This document shows positions 9,206-18,078 of a DNA stretch of 64,000 nucleotides, one piece after another. The notes under the pieces are model-generated. The model made no database searches. It was not told where the DNA came from and saw only the letters and a list, made by a program, of their open reading frames with translations. The position numbers and the translations under genes were made by a program. The first letter of the stretch is position 1, and each line of letters starts with the position of its first letter. Source of the DNA: Polyangiaceae bacterium (GTDB lineage Bacteria; Myxococcota_A; Polyangia; Polyangiales; Polyangiaceae); assembly GCA_025937895.1 (NCBI GenBank), contig JAICQL010000006.1, positions 1-64,000 of the forward strand. Reading direction: 5' to 3'.

Positions 9206-10476
9206 GCCCTGGGAAGAACCGGCGCAAGCCGCCCAGCAGCGCGCCAGAGTCGCGCTCGGCCTCGGCGCGGCCCAGGGCCGAGGCGCGCAAGGCACCGCCG
9301 CCGCCCCAGCCTCCGCAGCCCATGGGCCCGATCGACCCGGTGCTGGCGGCCGTGCCCATCGCGCTGCTCGGCTTCGGCGTGGTGATGGTGTTCAGCGCCA
9401 GCGCCATCGAAGCCAGCCAGGTCTTGCACGACCCTTTCCACTTTCTGCGCCGGCAAGCGGTCTTCGCCTGCGCCGGTCTGGCCGTGATGCTGGGCCTGGC
9501 GCACGTGGACTATCACAAGCTGCGCCGCTTCACGTATCCGGCGCTGTGCGCCGTGACGGGGCTGATGCTGCTCAGCGTGATCGGCTTTGGTCACTCCGGC
9601 GGCGGCGCAGCGCGCTGGCTCAGGCTGGGCCCGGTGCACGTACAGCCCTCGGAGGCCGCCAAGCTGGCGCTGATCCTGTGGCTGGCCTATTCGCTGGCCA
9701 AGAAGCAGGGCAGGATCATCAAGAGCTTTTCCATCGGCTTCTTGCCGCACGTCGCGATGGCGGGCGCGCTGATGGTGCTGTGCTTGCAGCAGCCGGACTT
9801 TGGCAGCGCCGTGGTGCTGTTGCTGCTGACCTTCATCCTGCTGTTCGTGGCAGGCGCAAGGGTCAGCTATCTGCTCGCGCTGTCGGCAGCCGGTGCGCTG
9901 CTGGCGGCCTGGCTGGTGCGCTTCAAGGCGTACCGCTGGGATCGCATGCTCGCCTGGCTGAACATGCAGGATCATCGCCAAGATCTGGCATATCAGCCGT
10001 TTCAAGCCATCATGGGCTTCGGCTCCGGGGAGTGGACGGGCATGGGTCTGGGCCAGGGCTTGCAGGTCCTGTATCTGCCCAAGGCCCACACCGATTTCAT
10101 CGCGGCCGTGATCGGGGAAGAGTTCGGGTTCATCGGCTTCGCCTGCCTGTGCGCGGCGTACCTGGTCATCGTGCTGCGCGGCGTGCGCGCCGCGCTGAAC
10201 GCCCCGGACGAATACGGCTCGTACATCGCCTTCGGCATCTCCGCGCTGCTCGGCCTGCAGGCGTTGATCAACCTGAGCGTGGCCATGGCCATCCTGCCCA
10301 CCAAGGGCCTGACCTTGCCCTTCTTGAGCTATGGCGGTTCCTCGCTGCTGGTGAGCTGCGCGGCGACCGGGATCTTGCTGAACATCTCGCGGCCGCGGCT
10401 GCCGGCGGTCGGGGCGGACCGAGCTGTTGCACCGGCTGCTCGCGCCGATGCGCTGGCGGCGGAGTCCTGGGCGTGA
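9202..10476 (+). CDS. ftsW: Septal peptidoglycan glycosyltransferase FtsW
   Basis: SEDS-family polytopic membrane protein of 424 residues that polymerises lipid II at the septum with FtsI. A Pro/Arg-rich cytoplasmic N-terminus of about 45 residues precedes roughly ten membrane segments. SEDS hallmarks are visible: VQPSEAAKLALILWLAYSLA, QPDFGSAVVLLLLTFILLF, the large periplasmic loop with GEEFGFIGF and the C-terminal LPTKGLTLPFLSYGGSSLL. The start is the ATG at 9202, which overlaps the murD stop (ATGA). Upstream in-frame codons would lie inside murD. The stop overlaps the murG GTG. Confidence 0.95.
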   Translation: MSPGKNRRKPPSSAPESRSASARPRAEARKAPPPPQPPQPMGPIDPVLAAVPIALLGFGVVMVFSASAIEASQVLHDPFHFLRRQAVFACAGLAVMLGLAHVDYHKLRRFTYPALCAVTGLMLLSVIGFGHSGGGAARWLRLGPVHVQPSEAAKLALILWLAYSLAKKQGRIIKSFSIGFLPHVAMAGALMVLCLQQPDFGSAVVLLLLTFILLFVAGARVSYLLALSAAGALLAAWLVRFKAYRWDRMLAWLNMQDHRQDLAYQPFQAIMGFGSGEWTGMGLGQGLQVLYLPKAHTDFIAAVIGEEFGFIGFACLCAAYLVIVLRGVRAALNAPDEYGSYIAFGISALLGLQALINLSVAMAILPTKGLTLPFLSYGGSSLLVSCAATGILLNISRPRLPAVGADRAVAPAARADALAAESWA

Positions 10477-11660
10477 GCGAGCGCACGACGGTTTTTCTGG
10501 CGGGCGGCGGTACCGGAGGTCACGTGTTTCCATTGCTCGCCGTGGCCCAGCAGCTCACCTCCTTGCACCCCGGCCTGGAGCCCATCTTCATCGGCACCGA
10601 CCGCGGGCTGGAGGCGCGTCTGGTCCCCGCGGCGGGGTACCGGCTGGAGCTGATGTCTGCCTTACCCTTTCGTGGCGTCGGGCTGGCGGGGGCCTCACGC
10701 AGTCTGCTCATGGTGGCCAGATCGCTGCCGCGCTCGCGCGCGCTGCTGCAGCGGCACGCGCCGCGCGCCGTGCTCTCGGTCGGCGGCTATGCCGCGGTGC
10801 CGATCGCGATCGCCGCGCGGCTGTCCGGCATCCCGCTGGCGCTGATGGAGCCCAACGCCACGCCGGGGCTCGCGCAGCGGCTCGCCGGTCCCAGTGCGCG
10901 GCGCGTGTACACGGCGTTCGCGGAGACGCGGAAGTACTTCGCCCCCTCGCGGGTGCTGGAGACCGGGGTGGCGCTGCGCGCGGGCTTCACGCCGCGCCCT
11001 TACGCCTGGGCCGGCAAGGGTCAACTGCTGCGCATCCTGGTGCTGGGCGGCAGCCAGGGCGCGCGCTCGCTCAACGAGCTGGTCGCGCCCGCGCTCAGCA
11101 AGGTCAGGGTGCCGCTCGCCATCACCCACCAGGTGGGGCGCGGCAACCTGATCGCGCTGCGCCAGCGCTACGCGGAGCTCAAGCGCCCGGGCGCGAGCGT
11201 GATCGAGTTCATCGAGGACATGGCCTCGGCCATCGCCAACGCGGATCTGGTGATCTCGCGCGCAGGCGCGGGCGCAGTGGCGGAGCTGTGCGCGGTGGGC
11301 CGACCCAGCATCCTGGTGCCGCTGCCGATCAGCGGCGATCACCAGCTGCACAACGCGCTGGGGCTGGCGGCGGCGGGCGGCGCGCTGTGCATGACCTCCG
11401 CCGAGGCCACGCCGGACACGCTGGCCGAGCGCATCACCGAGCTCGCGTCGGACCCCGAGCGGCTGGGCAAGATGGCGGACAGCGCCCGGGCCTGGGGGCG
11501 CCCCGACGCTGCCCGCAAGATCGCCCAGGATTTTCTGGAGCTGGCAGGGCTGGCGCCGGGGGCTCCGCGCAATGCGCTGCCCAGCGCGGGCACGCCGCCG
11601 GCAGCACCCAAGTCGGAAGCAAAGGGGCCATCGTTGGCCTCGGCAGGAGGCGACGCCTGA
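10473..11660 (+). CDS. murG: Lipid II synthase MurG (GlcNAc transferase)
   Basis: Peripheral inner-membrane glycosyltransferase (395 residues) that adds GlcNAc to lipid I. The N-terminal glycine loop is LAGGGTGGHVFPLLAVA, followed by GYAAVPIAIAARLSGIPL, the second domain motif VLGGSQGARSLNE and the UDP-GlcNAc motif SRAGAGAVAELCAVGRPSI. The C-terminus carries about 35 extra Ala/Pro-rich residues. The start is GTG 10473, overlapping the ftsW stop, because it puts the glycine loop within 15 residues of the N-terminus. An upstream in-frame opening runs through ftsW and is not coding. Stop overlaps murC (TGATG). Confidence 0.95.
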   Translation: MSERTTVFLAGGGTGGHVFPLLAVAQQLTSLHPGLEPIFIGTDRGLEARLVPAAGYRLELMSALPFRGVGLAGASRSLLMVARSLPRSRALLQRHAPRAVLSVGGYAAVPIAIAARLSGIPLALMEPNATPGLAQRLAGPSARRVYTAFAETRKYFAPSRVLETGVALRAGFTPRPYAWAGKGQLLRILVLGGSQGARSLNELVAPALSKVRVPLAITHQVGRGNLIALRQRYAELKRPGASVIEFIEDMASAIANADLVISRAGAGAVAELCAVGRPSILVPLPISGDHQLHNALGLAAAGGALCMTSAEATPDTLAERITELASDPERLGKMADSARAWGRPDAARKIAQDFLELAGLAPGAPRNALPSAGTPPAAPKSEAKGPSLASAGGDA

Positions 11661-13066
11661 TGTTTCGCGGGCGAGTGCGCAAGATCCACTTCGTGGGAGT
11701 GGGCGGCATCGGCATGAGCGGGCTGGCGGAGATCCTGCGCGCCATGGGCTTCGAGGTGTCCGGGTCGGACCTGAAGGAGGGCGACAACACGGCGCGGCTG
11801 AAGCGCCTGGGCGTGCAGATCTGCGTCGGGCACGAGGCCGCGCATATCCGGGGCGCAGACGTCGTGGTGTATTCCAGCGCCGTGGCGCGTGACAACCCGG
11901 AGTACGTTGCCGCCGAGGCCGCGGGCATTCCGATCATCCCGCGAGGCGAGATGCTGGCGGAGCTGATGCGGGTCAAGTACGCGGTGGTGATCGCGGGCTC
12001 CCACGGCAAGACGACCACCACCTCGCTGGTGGCCACCGTGCTGCGCGCGGCCGGCCTCGACCCCACGGTGGTGGTCGGAGGCCGCATGGCTTCGCTCGGC
12101 AGCAACGCGCGGCTGGGCGCGGGCGATCTGCTCGTGGCCGAGGCGGACGAGAGCGACGGCTCTTTCCTGCGCCTGTCGCCCACCATCGCCGCGGTCACCA
12201 ACGTGGACCCCGAGCACCTGGACTTCTACGGCAGCCACGACGCGCTCAAGCAAGCCTTCGTGCAGTTCGCCGAGAGCGTGCCGTTCTACGGCCTGTCCGT
12301 GCTCTGCCTCGATCATCCGCACGTCCGCGATCTGCTGCCCAAGATCAACCGGCGCTACGTGACGTACGGTGAGTCGCGGCAGGCGGACTATGTCGCCGAT
12401 AACCTGGTGTATCGCGGGCTCGAGACCTCGTTTCACGTGCACCACCATGGTCGCTCGCTCGGCGAGTTCGTGGTGCGCATGCCGGGTCAGCACAACGTGC
12501 TCAACTGCCTGGCAGTGATCGCCATCTCCGACGAGCTGGCGGTCCCGCTGGACGTGGTGAAGGAGTCGCTGGCCACCTTCCGCGGCGTTGCCCGCCGCTT
12601 CACCGTGGTGTCGGAGCCGAGCGGCATCGCGCTGGTCGACGACTACGGGCACCACCCGGCGGAGATCAAGGCAACCCTGCAAGCCGCGCGAAATGCGTAT
12701 CGGCAGCGCATCCTGGTGGCGTTCCAGCCGCACCGCTACACCCGCACGAGCACGCTGTTTCAGGAGTTCGCGCAGGCCTTCGATCAGGCGGATACCGTGT
12801 TCGTCAGCGACATATACGCCGCCGGTGAGGCCCCCATCGCGGGCATCAGCAGCGAGGCCCTGGCGCGCGAGATGACGCGAAATGGTCACCGCGCTGCTCA
12901 CTACGTGGCAGATCGCGAGGAGCTGTGCGCGCGCATCGCCAGCGCGGCGAAGCCGGGTGACGTGGTGATCGCGCTCGGCGCCGGCGACATCAACCGGTCC
13001 CTGGCTCGCATCGAGCAGCTGATTGTAGGCGCCAGAGGGGCTCCCGCGGGCGAGGTGCGCAAGTGA
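11660..13066 (+). CDS. murC: UDP-N-acetylmuramate--L-alanine ligase MurC
   Basis: First Mur ligase of the pathway, 468 residues. Motifs: HFVGVGGIGMSGLAEIL at the N-terminus, ATP motif AGSHGKTTTTSLVATVL, AEADESDGSFLRLSP, TNVDPEHLDFYGS, ARRFTVVSEP and VDDYGHHPAEIKATL followed by FQPHRYTRT. All are standard. ATG 11660 overlaps the murG stop by one base. Downstream the gene runs straight into ftsQ with a GTGA overlap. murB (and ddl), which commonly follow murC in proteobacterial clusters, are not here and must be encoded elsewhere. Confidence 0.97.
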   Translation: MFRGRVRKIHFVGVGGIGMSGLAEILRAMGFEVSGSDLKEGDNTARLKRLGVQICVGHEAAHIRGADVVVYSSAVARDNPEYVAAEAAGIPIIPRGEMLAELMRVKYAVVIAGSHGKTTTTSLVATVLRAAGLDPTVVVGGRMASLGSNARLGAGDLLVAEADESDGSFLRLSPTIAAVTNVDPEHLDFYGSHDALKQAFVQFAESVPFYGLSVLCLDHPHVRDLLPKINRRYVTYGESRQADYVADNLVYRGLETSFHVHHHGRSLGEFVVRMPGQHNVLNCLAVIAISDELAVPLDVVKESLATFRGVARRFTVVSEPSGIALVDDYGHHPAEIKATLQAARNAYRQRILVAFQPHRYTRTSTLFQEFAQAFDQADTVFVSDIYAAGEAPIAGISSEALAREMTRNGHRAAHYVADREELCARIASAAKPGDVVIALGAGDINRSLARIEQLIVGARGAPAGEVRK

Positions 13067-13869
13067 ACAAGCGTAAGGGCGTTGCTCCACCGCCGCCGCC
13101 CCCGCGGCGCTGGTGGACCGTGGTCACCAACCTGACCAAGGCGAGCGTGGGCCTGGCGCTGGTGCTCAGCACGGCCGCCGCCACCGCCTGGGGTGGCTAT
13201 CGGCTGGCGCTTACCAGCCCTCGCTTCTCCGTGCAGCAGGTCGAGGTGGACACCAGCCACCGCTTCGGCGAGGTCGAGCTGGCCAAGCGCGCCGGGGTGG
13301 AGCTGGGCAGCAGCCTGCTCGCGCTGGATCTGCGCGCCGCCGAGCAGCGCCTGCTCGACGACCCCTGGGTGGAGAGCGTGCGCATCACCAGGAAGCTGCC
13401 GAACACCCTGCGCATCCAGCTGCGCGAGCACGAGGCAGCGGCGCTCGCCGCTCTCGACGGCGAGCTGTTCCTGGTGGACGGCAACGGAGAGCCGTTCAAG
13501 GCCTGGCAAGGTGGCGACCCCCACGACTTGCCCGTGCTCACCGGCGTGACCCTGGAGGCCCTGGCCAAAGATCGACCGGGGGCGGTGGCGCGCCTGGCCA
13601 CCGGTCTCACCGTGCTCGAGCACTATGAGCGGCTCCCGGTCAGCCGTGTACAGCGAGCGCAGGAGGTTCACCTCAATCCCGATGGCGCCGTCGTGCTGGT
13701 GGTCGGCGCGCGCGGCGTGTCCTTGCACCTGGGGCGCGGGCCCTGGCCGAAGAAGCTGCTGATGGTGGCCGAGGTGATGCGTCAGTTCGAGCGCCAGAAG
13801 GAGCTGCCCGGGATCGTATTTCTCGACAACGAGCTGCATCCGGAGCGGGTCGTCGTGCGCATGCGCTGA
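13063..13869 (+). CDS. ftsQ: Cell division protein FtsQ
   Basis: Bitopic division protein, 268 residues. It has a short proline-rich cytoplasmic segment (residues 5-10), one transmembrane helix (about 24-45), then a POTRA domain beginning FSVQQVEVDTSHRFGEVEL and the FtsQ/DivIB beta domain with DDPWVESVRITRKLPNTL and ALAALDGELFLVDGNGEPF. FtsQ docks FtsL/FtsB and FtsWI. It starts at GTG 13063, overlapping the murC stop, and is the last gene of the overlapping run; a 534-base gap follows before ftsA. The last part of the product is normal for the family (ends with KELPGIVFLDNELHPERVVVRM). Confidence 0.93.
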   Translation: MNKRKGVAPPPPPPRRWWTVVTNLTKASVGLALVLSTAAATAWGGYRLALTSPRFSVQQVEVDTSHRFGEVELAKRAGVELGSSLLALDLRAAEQRLLDDPWVESVRITRKLPNTLRIQLREHEAAALAALDGELFLVDGNGEPFKAWQGGDPHDLPVLTGVTLEALAKDRPGAVARLATGLTVLEHYERLPVSRVQRAQEVHLNPDGAVVLVVGARGVSLHLGRGPWPKKLLMVAEVMRQFERQKELPGIVFLDNELHPERVVVRMR

Positions 13870-14403
13870 GCTGCTTTGGCGGCCAGCCGGGCCTGCGATT
13901 TGTCGCGAAGCTCCGTCGAGCTTTGGACCATGGTGCCGCGCTCGGCCGCAGGCCGGAGGAGGTCATCTTCAACGTCGGCGGGCGCTCGACCACGGCGCGC
14001 ATCCAGAATCTTGCGCCCCACGCGGTGTGGACCGCGGGCACCATCAGCTGGCCCAGCGCCGAGGTGACCGTCGGCAGGACGTGTATGACTGCTCCGGCAA
14101 CTGGTCGAGCGGCTGTCGCGACAGCCTGCCGCCGCCTCCAGTGCACCACCCGGCCGGAGAAGCACAACGACCGCCACGGTCCTGCGCCGAGCGCTGCCCG
14201 ACGCTGCGCGGCTGGTTGGCTGCTCAACATCCAGGAAGACGAGCAGCGCGGATGAAAGTCGCGAGCGCGGCTGCGCACCATGCCCTGCAGCGCCGCCTGG
14301 TGTGAGCTGGCAACCCGTCAATTGTACGAAATTTGTCCGCCGCTTGGCGCATGTGTCAGCGTCCACCGGTCAGGTCACCACCCCCCGCGGACGAGAGCAA
14401 GAC
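13870..14403. other. Spacer between ftsQ and ftsA, no supported gene
   Basis: About 530 bases break the otherwise gap-free dcw run. Both strands contain GC-driven open frames but none with a start, ribosome site and family match. On the plus strand a short stretch (about 13950-14080) reads like protein (EEVIFNVGGRSTTARI) and then seems to continue in another frame, so a decayed gene remnant is possible. A promoter for ftsAZ probably lies here, but no convincing -35/-10 pair was picked out. Confidence 0.5.
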
Positions 14404-15681
14404 GTGCCCACAAACAGCGAAAACGCCCCGGAAATCGTAGTCGGTCTCGATCTCGGCACGACCAAAGTCTCCGCCGTCGTGGGTGAGGTTGACGGCGACG
14501 GCATCACCGTGCTCGGGGTCGGCAACGTGCCTTGTCGCGGTCTGCGCAAGGGTGTGGTGTCGAACATCGAGTGGACCGTGCGCGCCATCCGCGAAGCGGT
14601 GAGCGCGGCGCAAGCCATGGCCGGGGTCGAGATCACCACCGTATACGTCGGGGTGGGGGGCAGCCACGTACGCGGCCAGGTCTCCGACGGGGTGGCAGCC
14701 GTCGCCGGGCGCGAGGTGACGCAGGCCGATCTGGAGCGCGTCCTCGAGGGCGCCCGGGCCATCCCCGTCGACGCCGATCGCATGATCCTGCACGCCCTGC
14801 CGCGGGAGTACATCGTCGACAATCAAGATGGCGTCCGCGATCCGATCGGCATGAGCGGGGTGCGGCTGCAGGTGCGGGTCAACCTGGTGACCGCCGCCAC
14901 CTCCTGTGTTCAGAACGCCATTCGCTGTGTGGAGCGCGCACAGCTGGAGGTGGCCGACGTCGTGCTTGGCTCGCTCGCCAGCGCGGAGGCCGTGCTCAGC
15001 GAGGACGAAAAAGAGATCGGCGGTGGCGTCATCGACATGGGCGGCGGTACCACTGATCTGCTGCTGTACGCCGACGGCGGTATCGCCCACGCCAGCACCA
15101 TTCCCGCTGGCGGCAACAACGTGACCAATGACGTGGCCGCGGGCCTGCGCACCCCGGTGGCAGAGGCCGATCGGCTGAAGCGCAACTACGGCTGCGCGCT
15201 CAGCCGCATGATCGCCGATGAGGAGGAGATCGAGGTGCCGGGCGTCGGCGGTCACGAGCCGCGCAAGGTGCCGCGGCGGGTGCTGGGCGACATCGTGGAG
15301 CCGCGTATCGAGGAGCTGTTCAGCGAGGTGCGCCGGCGCATGGAAGAGTCGGGCCTGATCGACCAGCTCAGCGCCGGCATGGTGCTCACCGGCGGCGCGG
15401 TGCAGATGGAAGGCATCGTGGAGGCCGCGGAGGAGATCCTGGGCATGCCGGTGCGGCTGGGCGTGCCCGTGGGAGTGAAGGGCATCGTGCAGCTCATCCA
15501 GGGGCCGCAGTGGGCCACGGGTGTTGGCCTGGTGCACTACGGGGCCCAGCGGTTGGCGGAGGCGCGCCACTACTCGGCAGAGGAAGCGCCCGCGGCGGCG
15601 CGCTCAGAAGAGGCGGCTCGCGCAAAGTCCAACGGCAGTCTCGGCCGGGGCGTGCTCGGCTGGCTTCGAGCGGCTTTTTGA
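14404..15681 (+). CDS. ftsA: Cell division protein FtsA
   Basis: Actin-fold protein of 425 residues that tethers FtsZ to the membrane. Phosphate-1 motif GLDLGTTKVSAVVGEV near residue 14, 1C-domain block CRGLRKGVVSNIEWTV, SVSHIxGxN-like VGVGGSHVRGQ, and the second phosphate motif DMGGGTTDLLLYADGG. The C-terminal peptide GRGVLGWLRAAF can form the amphipathic membrane-targeting helix. GTG 14404 is taken as start because it gives the family N-terminus (PTNSENAPEIVVGLDLG); an in-frame ATG-like start 34 codons upstream (14302) would add unrelated sequence. Followed 69 bases later by ftsZ. Confidence 0.95.
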   Translation: MPTNSENAPEIVVGLDLGTTKVSAVVGEVDGDGITVLGVGNVPCRGLRKGVVSNIEWTVRAIREAVSAAQAMAGVEITTVYVGVGGSHVRGQVSDGVAAVAGREVTQADLERVLEGARAIPVDADRMILHALPREYIVDNQDGVRDPIGMSGVRLQVRVNLVTAATSCVQNAIRCVERAQLEVADVVLGSLASAEAVLSEDEKEIGGGVIDMGGGTTDLLLYADGGIAHASTIPAGGNNVTNDVAAGLRTPVAEADRLKRNYGCALSRMIADEEEIEVPGVGGHEPRKVPRRVLGDIVEPRIEELFSEVRRRMEESGLIDQLSAGMVLTGGAVQMEGIVEAAEEILGMPVRLGVPVGVKGIVQLIQGPQWATGVGLVHYGAQRLAEARHYSAEEAPAAARSEEAARAKSNGSLGRGVLGWLRAAF

Positions 15682-15750
15682 CGGGGCGCGCTGAGACCGC
15701 CCAACCATCAAATCTGAGTGCGCGTGAGCGACGCGGAAGGACGAAGACAA

Positions 15751-17040
15751 ATGGGATTTTCCATCGAGTTTGCGGAAGAAACGCAACAATACCAGGCTCG
15801 CATCAAGGTCGTGGGCGTGGGCGGCTCGGGCAACAACGCCATCAACACGATGATCCAGTTCGGCCTGGAGGGCGTCGAGTTCATCTCCGTAAACACGGAC
15901 GCTCAGGCGCTGAACGGTAACCACACCCCGGTGAAGATCCCGATCGGGCAGGCGGTGACCAAGGGGCTGGGCGCCGGCGCGGATCCGGAGCGGGGCCGCA
16001 AGGCAGCGCTGGAAGACGTGAACCGCCTCAAGGAGGCGCTGGTCGGCGCCGACATGGTATTCATCACCGCGGGCATGGGTGGAGGCACCGGTACCGGCGC
16101 GGCCCCTGTCATCGCTCAGCTGGCCCGCGAGGAAGGCGCGCTCACCGTCGGCGTCGTCACCAAGCCCTTCGTGTTCGAGGGCCGGCAGCGCGCGCGCCGT
16201 GCCGAGCTGGGCCTGGCTACCCTGGGCGATCAGGTCGACACCTTGATCACCATCCCCAACCAGAAGCTCATCACCCTGGCCGATCACGAGCTCACCTTCG
16301 TGGACGCCTTCCGCAAGGCGGACGAGGTGCTGTTTCAGGCAGTGCAGGGCATCAGCGATCTGATCACGCAAGAAGGCATCGTGAACGTCGACTTCGCCGA
16401 CGTGCGCACGGTGATGGACAGCATGGGCCGTGCGCTCATGGGCGTTGGCTGCGCCAAGGGCGAGGGCCGGGCGCGTCTGGCTGCCGAGCAGGCGATCACG
16501 TCTCCGCTGCTGGACGACATCTCAGTCGATGGGGCCACGGGCGTGCTGATCAACATCGTGGGCGGCCCAGACCTCAAGATGAAGGAGATCGAGGAGGCGG
16601 CCACGCTGATCCAGGAGCAGGCACACGAAGACGCCAACATCATCTTCGGCGCCTCTATCGTGGAGAGCATGGCCGACATGGTGAAGGTGGCCGTCATCGC
16701 CACCGGCTTCAACCGCACCGAGCACGAGGCGGCGGATCTGCTGCGCCAGGCCGCGCGCCAGCCGATGGAGTCGGCGGTGGTGCGCGAGGTGGTGCGTCCG
16801 ACCCAGCTGAGCTCGCGTCACGAGAGCAGCCACCACCACCACTCGTCGCATCATCACCACCATCACCAGGTGAGCGTCACCGCGCCGCCGGCGCGGGCGC
16901 CGCTGCGGCCCGCGGCCGCGCGCGTCCCGCACACCGTCGTGCGCCCGGGTCCGCAAGTGCGCGACCACATCGTCTTTCCGTCCGTGCCCTCCGACACGGA
17001 CTGGGATGTACCCGCGTATCAGCGCCGCAACGGCGGCTGA
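15751..17040 (+). CDS. ftsZ: Cell division GTPase FtsZ with histidine-rich linker
   Basis: Tubulin-like GTPase of 429 residues forming the Z ring. The N-terminal GTP site is VGVGGSGNNAINTM (near residue 21), the G-box GGGTGTG is at 110-116, and the synergy-loop segment NVDFADVRTVM begins at 212. The C-terminal linker contains a histidine run, SSHHHHSSHHHHHH (about 359-372), and the protein ends with DTDWDVPAYQRR, the conserved C-terminal peptide that binds FtsA. ATG 15751 is preferred over GTG 15718 because GGAAGGAC lies about 10 bases upstream and the product then starts like other FtsZ proteins. A strong hairpin lies just after the stop. Confidence 0.97.
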   Translation: MGFSIEFAEETQQYQARIKVVGVGGSGNNAINTMIQFGLEGVEFISVNTDAQALNGNHTPVKIPIGQAVTKGLGAGADPERGRKAALEDVNRLKEALVGADMVFITAGMGGGTGTGAAPVIAQLAREEGALTVGVVTKPFVFEGRQRARRAELGLATLGDQVDTLITIPNQKLITLADHELTFVDAFRKADEVLFQAVQGISDLITQEGIVNVDFADVRTVMDSMGRALMGVGCAKGEGRARLAAEQAITSPLLDDISVDGATGVLINIVGGPDLKMKEIEEAATLIQEQAHEDANIIFGASIVESMADMVKVAVIATGFNRTEHEAADLLRQAARQPMESAVVREVVRPTQLSSRHESSHHHHSSHHHHHHQVSVTAPPARAPLRPAAARVPHTVVRPGPQVRDHIVFPSVPSDTDWDVPAYQRRNGG

Positions 17041-17047
17041 TCGCAGC

Positions 17048-17378
17048 TCAGTCTCCTGCGTCCGCGGGGCGGTCCTCCGACCGCCCCGCGTCGGCCACGC
17101 CGCTATCTGGTGCGGCGCTCGGGCTCTGCGCGGGAGGCATGGGCGGTGCTGAAGGGGCTGGTGCTGTCGTGGTGTCCGGCTCGGGCATGCTGGCGTTACC
17201 GCCAGCGCCAGCCGCACCGCCACCAGCATCGGGCTGCAGCTCGAAGATGACGATATCGGTCAGCGCGATCTCCTCGCCCTTGGCACAGCCGAGCGTGTGC
17301 AGAGCGACGAGGGCGAGCAGACCACCCCGTAGATAAGCGGAAGCAAAAAAGGAGGCGATGTAGGCGACTAAAGCGCAC
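17048..17378 (-). pseudogene. Small lipoprotein-like gene with unclear or frameshifted start
   Basis: On the minus strand an open frame ending at TGA 17050-17048 reads like a real small lipoprotein: a hydrophobic stretch GGLLALVALHTLGCAKGEE with a candidate lipobox (TLGC), then TDIVIFELQPDAGGGAAG and an Ala/Pro/Asp-rich tail ending RPADAGD. No ATG, GTG or TTG is in this frame before the hydrophobic stretch. A GTG at 17378 begins a basic N-terminus ([10 protein letters not shown]) in the neighbouring frame, and the two frames meet at a run of six T (plus strand A, 17346-17351). This suggests a frameshift (true or a sequencing error) or a decayed gene. Function unknown; secreted, small and proline-rich. 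Confidence 0.4.
17063..17090 (+). terminator. Hairpin after ftsZ
   Basis: A perfect 12-bp G/C stem (17063-17074 with 17079-17090) with a four-base loop starts 22 bases after the ftsZ stop. It lacks a T tract, so it may act as a weak, Rho-assisted or RNA-stabilising element. It also lies within the end of the convergent lipoprotein frame. Confidence 0.5.
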
Positions 17379-17564
17379 CTACGCCGCGCGAGTCAACGCT
17401 TCCCCGAGTCGAGCAAAATGCTGTGCCACTACCAGCGTTTGCGAGCGCAGCCGGCACCGCCGTGGGCGCTGGTCGCTGGCCAGGTCGAGCTGTTCCGAAA
17501 TGAAACGGCCGGCACCCTGAACTCCACGCTGGCAGCGCGGAGGCAGCTGCGTTTAGCTGGCGAG

Positions 17565-18074
17565 GTGTCGGAGCCCGTTCTTCTACCACTGCAGGTCGCT
17601 GTCGTCACGATCAGCGATACGCGTAACCTGGAGACGGACAGCAGCGGTGCTCTGCTGGTCGAGCTGCTGGGGTCGGCGGGGCATCAACTCGCGCAGCGCC
17701 AGCTCATTCGCGACGACCTGCTGGTCATCCGTGAGCTGTTCGCGCGTTTGCGCGACGACGCCTCCGTGCAGGTCGTGATCGCAACCGGCGGTACCGGCAT
17801 CACCGCGCGAGATGTCACGCCGGAGGCGCTGGAGCCCCTGATCACCAAGCCCATCCCCGGCTTCGGCGAGCTGTTTCGCAGCCTGAGCTTCGCCGAGATC
17901 GGCGCCAGCACCATCCAGAGCCGCGCAACCGCGGCGCTGTGTGACAGGACGCTGTTCTTTCTGCTGCCCGGCTCCCGCGCGGCGGTGCGCCTGGCCATGG
18001 AGCGTATCGTGTTGCCGCAGCTCGATCGGCGCACCAGGCCGTGCAACTTCGCCGAGCTGATGCCGCGCTTCTGA
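17565..18074 (+). CDS. moaB: Molybdenum cofactor biosynthesis protein MoaB (MogA-like)
   Basis: Product of 169 residues aligned in my memory with E. coli MoaB across its whole length: [18 protein letters not shown] at the N-terminus, the molybdopterin-binding signature [20 protein letters not shown], then [20 protein letters not shown] and the C-terminal [14 protein letters not shown]. The family adenylylates molybdopterin or binds it. GTG 17565 gives the normal family length; an in-frame ATG at 17418 would add 49 residues with no family counterpart. The gene stands alone, and its stop is four bases from the stop of the convergent TPR lipoprotein. No other moa gene is in the window. Confidence 0.88.
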   Translation: MSEPVLLPLQVAVVTISDTRNLETDSSGALLVELLGSAGHQLAQRQLIRDDLLVIRELFARLRDDASVQVVIATGGTGITARDVTPEALEPLITKPIPGFGELFRSLSFAEIGASTIQSRATAALCDRTLFFLLPGSRAAVRLAMERIVLPQLDRRTRPCNFAELMPRF

Positions 18075-18078
18075 GCTC

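Noticed and set aside
11339..13090. 583-codon minus-strand open frame
   Set aside because: Antisense to murC and part of murG; no motif; shadow of high third-position GC.
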